A stretch of 64,000 bases of DNA from Protula sp. h YS-2021 (lineage: Eukaryota; Annelida; Polychaeta; Sabellida; Serpulidae): positions 18,515,907-18,579,906 of the forward strand of contig OX457033.1 of assembly GCA_949752745.1 (NCBI GenBank), written 5' to 3'. Of the stretch, positions 40,500 through 51,200 are shown piece by piece. The notes beneath the pieces are model-generated. The model was given only the letters and a program-made list of their open reading frames with translations, did no database searches and was not told where the DNA came from. The number at the start of each line of letters is the position of its first letter. Position 1 is the first letter of the stretch. Position numbers and translations under genes: made by a program.

Positions 40500-40739
40500 G
40501 TTCAGATACAGTGAAATTTTGATCACATAACTGTTTTTAGCTTGAAAGATGAGCTCTTAAAAGGAGATTTTAGAACTATTTTGGTGTCCGGATGCCGCGT
40601 TTTTAATGATGTTAGTGGGCCGGCTAGCGTGGCTTGCATCCTTTGTTCGGCGCCATCAAGACTGGAAAGACGCAACTTTTTACCAAAATAAGGATAGTTT
40701 ATTGTGGAAGTGTTGTGTGGATAAAATATCATACTGAAG
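40500..40739 (+). promoter_or_regulatory. possible non-coding first exon of the PWWP/recombinase gene
   Basis: A strong donor GAAG|GTAAGTAA stands at 40739/40740 after a relatively GC-rich stretch (GGGCCGGCTAGCG, CGGCGCC). The first coding exon downstream begins with ATG immediately after an acceptor, so an upstream untranslated exon is required. This is the best candidate; its 5' end is unknown. Confidence 0.4.
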
Positions 40740-41339
40740 GTAAGTAATAAGAGTGAAAGTGCACTGAATTTGTCTTTCTTTTTTTTTTTGCAGTAAAAGT
40801 GGTATTTTACCTTTGATAATGTTTGCGGTGGAAACTTTTGAAATATTTCACTAAATTGAGAACTATCACCGGACTTTTTCCTTTGTTAATGTTGTTAATA
40901 ACAATTGCGTACACGTTTAAAACAACGCTGTTCAAAGCCGTATTTTTTTTGCATAAGAGTGACTTTGGAAATGTCGGATTCAGATCTAATTTCTTCTTAA
41001 ATCCGCAAATTGTTTCTGTAATTTTAATGCTATATGAGCAATGAATTATACGGCAAGGTTTTTTATTGTGGTTATGGTTATACTTTAATTCACAAAGTTC
41101 TCTTAAGTCCAGGTTCGCTGAGATTAAAATGACACCCCCCAAGAAAAAGTTATCTCTCTCTTATGTGTTGTATTTCTTCTTTTTCCCAAGCAGCGCAGTT
41201 ATATCAGTTTTTTTTTGTAAAAAGAAAGGGCTAGACTCAGCTTGGAGTTATTTTTGGCAGAGTTTTGGAGGAAAGTGTCGTGCTATAAGTTAAAAACCCA
41301 TGGCCCGTTCCGACTATGATTTCTGACCCTTGTGTGTGT

Positions 41340-41490
41340 CAGGGTTCGCTCTGGGTTCTCAGGAAAGTGCGTAAAAAAAGAAAAGTATGGATAAATTGGG
41401 TCCAGAAAGACTCGGTGGGTTCCGAAAAAGTGAATCATTTCGTAAAAAATGCCCAAAAAGTGGACAAAAACCCCGTCAACGCAAACCCTG
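41340..41490. mobile_element. short MITE with CAGGGTTCGC ends
   Basis: It starts CAGGGTTCGC and ends GC(A)AACCCTG, 151 bp with no ORF. The interior is related to the inverted copy at 41954-42077. The CAGGG termini resemble hAT-type ends, but no clear target duplication was found. Confidence 0.6.
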
Positions 41491-41953
41491 GTGTGTGTGT
41501 GTTTTTTTGTGTGTGTGTGATTTCTCTGTGTTTTATATGGCAGGGCGGCGAATGTTGAGCTTAAACCTCTTTGCTGGACTCGTGTGCAAAGTAGTTAATT
41601 GTAATCCTGATTCCATTCAGTCAGATGGGTGTACTATGTTCTTTGTCAATTACTGCAATCAGGACTTGATTAGGAGTGGTTTGATTATCTTTGTAAATTG
41701 TTTAAACCCTTTCTCCTGGGGTCCAATTGGAGCGTATTTTTTTCGCTTACCTATGCATTTTTGGAATAATTAAAGAGGGTTGTGTTTTGTTTCAATGTGT
41801 GTAAAGTTTATATATTCTTTGAAAGTAGACCTCACGGCTTTCGCATGGAACTGGCATAAACAGGCCATATACAGTGGCTGTGTAAGGGTTGCAACTAGTT
41901 TTTTCCTTTTTGGAGAGATTTTGATATCACCTGCATTTTTTTTATATTCTATT

Positions 41954-42077
41954 CAGGGTTCGCGTTGGCGGGGTTTTTGTTCACTTTTTGGGCATTTTTT
42001 AAAAGAAATGACTCTGGACCAAACCGAGTCACTTTCCTTTTTTAATTCACTTTCCTGAGAACCCAGCGCGAACCCTG
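41954..42077. mobile_element. short MITE, second copy in inverse orientation
   Basis: It starts CAGGGTTCGCG and ends GCGCGAACCCTG, 124 bp. Its interior phrases CACTTTTTGGGCATTTTTT and GAGTCACTTTCC are the complements of phrases in the 41340-41490 element. Confidence 0.65.
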
Positions 42078-42240
42078 CTATTGTTTGCCAAAAAGGGTTC
42101 TTGAACATTTGTTTCATTTTTGGAACGGTGCTTTCTTTTAAACCAGGAATTACTTTTGGGTCTTAATTCGCCCTATATATATATGTATCCTTATCACAAA
42201 CAAAAGTATATTTGTGTGTAAAATATACATATCCTTTCAG

Positions 42241-45200
42241 ATGCCAAAAAAGAAAGGATTCAAGAGGCAACCAAAGGCCCACCACCTCGAAATAGAGGAA
42301 TACAAGGTTGGGGACATCATCCTGTTCCAAAGGAAGGCGGTTTGGTGGCCGGTCAAAGTTACAAAAGCCTCGGGGGGTATCATAACTGTGCAGTACATTG
42401 GCTATAAAGAGGGGTAAGTGCACAAGTTTTTATAGCAACTTTCCTATCTATTTCAGATTGTCCTGCATGGATTAATGTTGTGCAGTGATGTCATTTTTAT
42501 TAATTTTGCGTTGTTCTAAATATTTCTTTTCAGCTTCCATGTGTAGGCACTAATTTTTTTTGTCCATTCTTTTCCTGCATCGTCTTATTTGTGTGTTTTA
42601 TACTTTGCCAGTAAGCTCTGCTTTCAATGTAAAGATTGGTGGTGTTTTGATGTGTAATGTTCTTGCAGGATTTGAAGTGTTAGCTTTGTATATTGTTTCA
42701 TAATGCTTTTTATTAGGGATCTCACTCACGTCGTAACAAAACCCAGACTGGTGAAACCATGTCCAAGCGATATGGATATCTGTAAGAATATTAGTCAAAG
42801 CTAGATCGTTCTTATTAGAGTAACAGTTCATTTGAGATGCATAATATTTCGAATGTGATGTGTTTTCCCATTTATTCTAAAGCCCATTTAAGATGCAGTT
42901 CGTTTCATTGTTTCTTTTGCCTGAGACGTTTTTGATTGTGTGTAGTTGTATTTTACATTTTTTTCATAGTTTATAACCCTTGTAGTGTACAGGAGTGGAG
43001 CTTAATGTCTGTTCCCTCTTCTCCGGAAAAATCGTTCTTGACCGATCGTCTGCTCGGGACCTCGGAACCATTAGGTACGGAGGTCCCGACGTGGCACTGA
43101 GGACCCGACAAGTTTTTCATATCAAATCCCCACCCCCCCCCCACCCATCTTTGATTGTGTCTTAAAATCGCTGCTTCTTCCTCCCCCGCCCCCTCCTTCC
43201 CAAGCCGCGGTGCAGCGCATTTTCTCATACAAGTTATGTTGCCGCCTATGTTACTTTTTTGTGCTCGAGCGGTGAAGGACCAGGGGTGACGATAAAACTG
43301 GAGCTTGATGGAACAATAACAAAAGTGAAGTTGTATTTCTAAAAAAATACGAGTGCTGTCACTGAAACCACTCCCTCCACCCCCCCCCCTGCACTGAGAA
43401 CCCAGTTCGCTTCCTCAGTGCCACTTCGGGACCTCATCACTGGTGGTACTAAAAATCCCGAGCAGACGGTGACCCTGCCTCAGCCCTGGTGTGTTATGTA
43501 CAGTTTTCTCCTATGCTCGAATCTTTAGATTTACAGTAGATATGCAACGTGTTAAACCCTTGCTTTCCCTTTGTTTGTAGCCCCTCCCCCTTTTCTTTTT
43601 TCTTTAACTTGCAATATCTTTGCATTGTGCGATAAAATATTTTACTTTTTATGTACGAGGTTTTATTTTTGCATGACCGACCAGTAAATCATTTAAGGTG
43701 TAAGGATTCCAAGGACCAATTTTAACTTTTATATTTTGAAATTGTCCTAATTCTTCCTTTATTACACAAGAAATATGTATTTTTATGTTGATTTAAAGAG
43801 GTTTTTTTTTTAAATTGAATGTGAAATATAATTTTTAGAATCTGTGTTCGGAAAAAAAAACTTTGACAGTGTCCGCCTCGAGACTGGAAGATCGTGGGTT
43901 CAAACCCCGGTCGGGTCATACCTGAGACTTTAAAATTGGGACTCCTCCTTGCTACCCTGTGAGGCACTCCACATGTAAGGGTTAGAAGGAGGGCTGGAAT
44001 GCCCCATTTCAGTATAATGTGGCAGGGGGATCCCGATATGACCATAGCAGTTGAAAGGGATCTAAAGAACAATACAATACAAGAATCTGTGTTCGAAAAA
44101 AAAAACTTTGACAGTCTTCGTCAAATTTCAGTTTCTTTGCCTCCTGTCATTCATTGTGGTCCTTATACCTTAAATGCGGCAGAGCAATGCCTCAAATCGC
44201 AGTAAAAAATGGAGACTTAAGGACATAATGCATATGTTGTTATTGAAAACAACTAGTTGCGCATCTATCTAATCTAGGTACAATGATTGTTATTTTAAAG
44301 ACAAGGTGAACAAAAGACCCACCGGCACCTACCGCACGGTATGGGCGCACGCCCGACGCAAGCATGCCTTGAGGGATCATAGTCACCTCTATGTTGCCCT
44401 CGGAGGTGGGTTTTAGATTTCATGTAATGGTGTGCTTAGTTTGTTTCACACTTTTTATCGGTATTAAATTTATTAAATTCAGGGTTCATAGCGATCCTTG
44501 AAATCCTGGAAAATCCTGGAATTTTACCTCCAAATGTCCTTGAAAATCTTGGAATTTGACGTCTGGTTTTCGCTATGAACCCTGTATATTACTTTCTGGT
44601 TGAACAATTAATATGACATGTTTGCTGAAGTTCTGGTTTCGAAGAAAAGTAGTATATTTTGACAGTTAAATATGTTTACCGGCGAAAAAAGTTCACTTGA
44701 AAACTGTAAGATCAGTTTTTTACAGACAAAAACATAAGTTGAAGTTAATTTTTTTTAATCAGAATTGATCACGCAAGCAAACGTTGAAACAACTTCAGAC
44801 AGTGATGTTGTATTCATGGGGGAGGAAATCCCAGAGGTGAAGAAGGAGATAGTCCCCAAGACAGAAAAGGATTTTTTTGGCAAGTTTCTGTCATGTACAG
44901 TTAAATATTTTGAAAACGCTCAAGACCGTTTTATGTGGATCCTATGAAGATGGAAGAATTTTTTTGTCAAGTTTCTATCATGTACACTTAAATATTTGGA
45001 AATCGCTCAAGACCGTTTTATGTGGACTCTACCAGAAACTTGAGAACTCATCTCCTTTTGACGTGCTTGCATTGAAAGTTGAGAGTCACAAAAGTTTAAA
45101 ACTTGCATTAGAAATGTAATTGTAAGGACTTGTAAGGACTGGAAATAAGTGTCTTCTGTTATTTATTGTACATAAACAGGCGAAACTTCACAGACAGGGC

Positions 45201-48200
45201 GGAAAACACGCGCCAGTAAAACGGTATCCCACGCGTCACCAAGCCCAGTGTCTACTAGTTGTAGTGCAATTGAAGTTGCTGCGAAAAGTGCTGAAAGCAT
45301 ACCCCAGGTGCCAGCTATTTCTGCTAGTCAAAGTGCAATTGAAGTTGCTGCGGAAAGTGCTGAACGCGTACCCCAGGTGCCAGATATTCCTGTTAGTCAA
45401 AGTGCAATTGAAGTTGCTGGGGAAAGTGTTGAAAGCGTACACCAGGTGCCAGCTATTCCTGCTAGTCAAAGTGCAATTGAAGTTGCTGCGGAAAGTGCTG
45501 AAAGCGTACCCCAGGTGCCAGATATTCCTGTTAGTCAAAGTGCAATTGAAGTTGCTGCGGAAGGTGTTGAAAGCGTACACCAGGAGCCAGCTATCCCTGC
45601 TAGTCAAAGTGCAATTGAAGTTGCTGCGGAAAGTGTTGAAAGCGTACACCAGGTGCCAGATATTCTTCCTAGTCAAAGTGCAATTGAAGTTGCTGCGGAA
45701 AGTGCTGAAAGCGTACCCGAGGCGCCAGATGTTCCTGCTAGTCAAAGTGCAGTTAGAGTTGCTGCGGAAAGTGCTGAAAGCGTACCCCTGGCGCCAGATG
45801 TTCCTGTTAGTCAAAGTACAACTGAAGTTCCCCCTAGTGCATCTCAACCTGGTGTGCAAAGAAGTAAACCGAAATGGATACCAGCGTTTAGATTCAGTAC
45901 AAGCCCAACTGAAGAGGCGCCGATTGCCGCTGCTGTGGAAGACGTGTCAGAATTCAGTGTCATTCACATTCGAATCGAACCTACACAAGGAAAAGTACTC
46001 GCAATAAAAGGAGACCCAGAGAAGAGCGGTGAATATGCAAACACTGCAGAACATCAAACGCGTGCCAGTGAAGCATCCAGACCCCAAACCGCCTTAAGTG
46101 AAGACCTGTTCCAGTCAGAGAGTAAGAACGCATTCAAGTAAATTTTAAGTGACGAAAGTATTGGTATTGCTTTTGGTGTCAAGTAAAGGTTTTTTTCTAT
46201 AAAATATGGTGCCTGATTGAGTCTAAATACCAAAATATTATCTCCAAAATATGTTTGGCGAAACCGTATTTCACTCAAAACATTGATAAAAATACAATTT
46301 CTGAATTAAAAACAGTTGGAGTGTAAGCGGTAAAGTAGTGTGACAGTCGAAATCAAACACTAATGACGGTAGTTAAATTATGTGACCAGTAACGCTTTCT
46401 AGATGCGTAAATCAAACTTGTGCACGAGTACAAATTTTTCTGCCTGTTATTCTACAGGTGAAGAAGAGCACAAGCCAAGTTTTAAAATAGAAGTCACTGA
46501 TTCGGACCTGGCAGGGACTCTACTTGGGGTTGCCAGTGCAGTGAAGCCGGGAGGGGTTCGATTTATCCATGGCTCGTCACCAGAAAGTACGTATGAATTG
46601 GATTTTTTACCAGCATTTCTTCCTTTGTCTAAAAGGATTTGGGGAATTTAATTGTCATTTTTTTATTCTCCACAGGGGGAATATATGTGATCGACCGCGG
46701 GTCGGTCTGTCGGTCTGTTATCAAGAGCTTGTCAACGCGATAACTTGCTGCAACTGCTGCAAGTATTTTACTGAAACTTGGTATGTGGCTTCTGTGGGAA
46801 CAAACACAGATCGATATTGTAAATGGGCCAGGTTCGTCCAAGGAAAATGGACCAGCTGGACTTAGAAAATTTCAGTTCTTGATTGCCTATTGATAGCCGT
46901 GTTTAACTGGTGGGTGGGGGGGGGGGGAGGGTTGTGGGGTATGTGTGGGCTATGCACACTGCTCCAGTTAATTTTGTCATGATTTCTATGTTGTTTTTGT
47001 GTTATTTCGGACCCTTATAGGACTGCTTTAACTGGAATTTATGAACTTAATGTTTAAGAAATGTTTATAATCCAGATAATTTTTTTGTATGATCAGAGAA
47101 CGATAAAACTAACACCATTATTTTATTGTTGTCTTGCTTGCAGGTGCTGCAGATATTACATCAGGTAAAAGAAAAGAAAATGTCGGCGTTTTATTTGAAG
47201 TTCCAAAAACAAGTCCACAAGCAGTTACTGGAGGCGCAGCCACCGTCGAAAAGCTTGAAACCGGTGCCACTTCAACGAAACCCATGCCTCTCTTCCTTGT
47301 TCAGCGTGAGTATTGCTTAAATGTTGCTATTTCAGTTATCTAAAAGTTAGTGCGTCTTGGTTTCATATTCGGGGGAATGGTATTCCTACACACGAAGGGT
47401 TTACGTTTGTTGTAAATGTGTACTTGGGGTTTTGTGTGTGAGTGCATGGATATTTCCTTAATGTATTTAATGTTCTTTATTATATGGCTGAAGGTCTGTA
47501 ATTAAAAAACAAAAAAAAAAAACAAACAACAACTCTCCAGTTTAATGCAGTTCTGTCCACAGAACTGAACATTTGGCCATTTTTAACGTCTGGGTATTTT
47601 AACTTTCTTGAGAAATTAGTTTCATCAGTAGGAAATGGTGATAGTAACACTATTGAGAGTCGTATTTGCTGGATAATTGTGCTTCATAGCTGAAAAAAAC
47701 GATGCATAGTCTATCTCTTTTTAGACCCCAACCTGGTGAACCCGAAGGGGTCTACAGTATTGACCTCTGTCTCTGTCCGTCCGTCCGTCCGTTCGATCTT
47801 TGTACGCGCTATATCTCTGGCACCGTTCAACCGATTTTAATTTCCTTTTGCACACAGAAAGACCAAGTAGTGGAGCTGTGCGACGAAGCGTTGTTTTTGG
47901 ATTTCTCGAAAAATTACAAAAAATGCGGAAATTTTGAAATTTTTTTGCGCTTGACACTGACTATTGTGTCCGGTTTGGGTCTGCGCCTTCGACGATGGCT
48001 TATCTAATTTTTTTGTTTTTTCTTTTCTTTTTCTTTTCATCAGAATATGGGGGCGAAGAACTGGTGCAAATTGATGAAAGTCGCAAACGTAAACTTGACG
48101 CAAGAACACCATATATAACATCTATAACACGTTTACCAAGTGCAAGTGCAAGTGTTGCTTTCGACGCTGCTACCAGTGCTGAAGAATCAGTTCCAAGTAC

Positions 48201-51200
48201 TACTTGGCCATCCCCTATAGGTACAATTGTACAAACCCAAACACTCCACCCTGAAATTTTGACGACACCTGCCGTTGAGGTGCAATCGATCCAACAAGTA
48301 GAATGTGACCCCGGGCAACCACAGCAACTCATAAGTTTAGAGCCACATTTAGAGGACCCCGCTTTTTCTGATCCTGAAGTGATCGGCCCATCCGATATCG
48401 AACTCCCTGAAAGTGTAATGAGTTCAATAAGCCGACAACTTTCACGACACGAATTAATAGGCACCACTCGCAAACCAAGAAAAACAATACGCAAGACCAG
48501 AAAAGCCGTGGTATACACAGATTCGTCAAGCGACGACCATGGGCAAGAAGATCCCGATTATGATATTTCAGAATCCGAGGTCACCTCTCCTGCACCCACC
48601 ACAATTCTAAAGAGAAAAAGGCGCCGCCACTCTTCTGAACGCAACTTAACTCCACGGAAAAAATCGTCCCCTCCCACTCATTCCGGACCTAGCACAAGTA
48701 AAAAGAAAAAGGTACAAAAAACAACAAGGACACGCAAAACCAAAACCAAAAGGAAACTACAGGTCGACACAGAATCATCCAGTGAGAAAGAACAGGCTCC
48801 AGAAGTATTGCCTACATCCATTGCTGGTGCGACAGAAGAGACAGATACACAGCAGGAAACACAAGAAGAGCTTCCAAATTTGGAAAATGTTAAGACCGCC
48901 AAAAGAGTTCATGTTTGCTTCCTTTGCCACAAACCCTACCCAAAACTGGCCAGGCACTTTAAACAGAAGCACAAGAATGATACCGAAGTGAAAGCCATAC
49001 TTTCTTTGCCAAAGGATACTCGAAACGAAAGACTTAACCGCCGGCGATTGTGGCAAGCACTGAAAGCGAAGGGAGATTTTTGGTACAACGTAAAGGCAAA
49101 AAAGATGGGAATAAAGAAGATCATAGAGAAATATAACAACCCTCATGGAAGAAAGAAAGGTGCAAAAGAGAAAGTACTTTTACCTTGCTTGTACTGCAGT
49201 GCGATGTTAAGTCAGGAGTACCTGTGGAAACACCAATTAAATTGTATATTAAACCCAAACAAGGAGGCTCAACAAGCCAAAGAAATGGCACGCCCCAAAA
49301 ATGTGGTTCAAGTAGCCAGAGAAAGGTTTATGGCAAGCCAAACCGATTTGAAAGCCGGTCAAAGAATTTTATCAAAAATGCGTCAAGACGAAGTATACAA
49401 CGTCATTATTGAAGATTTCCTTCTCATGATTTTTTTCGAGCATCGTTGCAAGAAGTATGGTTTCCTTGAAATTAACGACAACAGAGTTTCACAACATACA
49501 CGAGAGCTTGCTAAATTTCTGATGACCTGCAGACAACATTTTCCGGAACAGCTGAAAGACTTCTTGTCCATCCTCAATCCAGCGAATTTTGATATTTTTA
49601 TGAGATGCGTCAGGGTCCACTTTCAAACCGAGGACGCGACCCACATGAGAACCCCCTCCGTGGTGTTGAAGTTAGGCCACTACATCAAAGATGTGGCTTC
49701 TGCGTATACTAACCATCTGTACAAAACCGGTGAATTTGAAAAAGTGCAAAAAGTTGCAGCCTTCTCAAAGTTGATGGAGAAAGAGTACACCTTCGAAAGC
49801 AGTAAGGCGTTGTTCATTTTGAAGAAAAGAAGATTCAACAAAGATAAAATAATGCCTCTATTCAAGGATATCGAGACAGTTATGACACACATAGACAACA
49901 AATTACAAGCGCTGACAGGAAAGGAAGGAGAAGATGCTTATGTGCAATCGACCAAGTACAACATGTGTAAAATCATTATGTTTAATAGGAAAAGAAGCGG
50001 AGAAGTGGAGCGCATGCAGCTGCAAATGTTAATGGACGGTCTAGGAAGCACAGGTCAAGCTGACCAAGAGGTGATGGACAGCCTCGATGAATATGAAAAA
50101 TTCCTATCAACAAGAGTTAGACGCGTGGAATTCCTGGGAAAGCGAGCTCGAAAAGTGGCGATTTTATTAACGAGTTCAATGCAGAAAAGCTTGCTAGAAA
50201 TGTTGGAACTGCGGTCAAAGTACGTCGATGCCGAATGCACTTTCGTTTTTGCTAGGCCTGGTAACTGCAACACTCCGCAAGTAGGCCACAAGTTTATGAA
50301 AGAGGTAGCAGCGGAAGCAGGCGTAACCAACGTAGATGCAGTCCGATCGACATGTCTGTGAAAGCATTGCGCAACTATGAGTCAAGTCTTGGCTGTAGGG
50401 GAATTTCAACAAGATATTCTGGCAGAATTTATGGGACATGACCTCAATATTCATCGAGACTACTACAGATTGCCCGTTTCATTGATTGAGAAATGTAAAG
50501 TCCTGCAGATACTTATGGCCATAAACAGCGGAAAGCCTCGAGACATGTTTAACAACAGGAGTTACACAGAAATGAGAGAAGACCCAACGTTTGGAGAAGT
50601 TGTTATTATAGAATCAGGTAAGTGAATCGAGCGAAGTTGGACAGTAAATAAAAACTTATTGAAAGAGGTTATTGAAAACGTAAGTAAATGAATCAGGTGA
50701 AATGGGACAGTAAAAATGTACAAGTACCAGAGAAGCGCAAGTCAGTAAATGAATCGGGCGAAATGGAACAGGCTTTGCTGTCAGATGTAACATTCAGTAG
50801 AAAGGAAAAACTAGAAAATTAAAGAACAATATGTTTCAAAGGTCTGGTTTTATGGTTATTTTAAAACAGAGTCGGAAGATGAGGAGTGTCAAGAGCCGGA
50901 AGATGAAGCTGCTACTTCAAGTGTGCCAACAGCTACCAAAAAACGGAGAAAACCTAAATTTGAGTGTCACTCGGATTCTGACGATGGTAAGCTTTAACTT
51001 ATGACTTTGACCTGTCTGTCCGTCAGCACAGTGCTCAGTAATTTCTTTTATGTCGTAACTATTCTGTCACCAAGAGTTTGAGTTCACGGTGAATTCCGTT
51101 CATTTCTGCAGTAAAAAAATGCTTCGAAAACGTCACGCGTTTCTTTATCGGGTTCATGTATGGCTTTCACAATTTCACCCACTGTGCTCCTGGTGGTTCA

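Noticed and set aside
45236..46007. Minus-strand 207-codon ORF and plus-strand 247-codon ORF across exon 4.
   Set aside because: Shadow frames of the 69-bp coding repeat; the frame that splices in phase on both sides is the real one.
50359..50361. TGA read as selenocysteine.
   Set aside because: The expected residue is Arg, not Cys/Sec, and I saw no SECIS-like element downstream. Nonsense mutation or editing is more likely.
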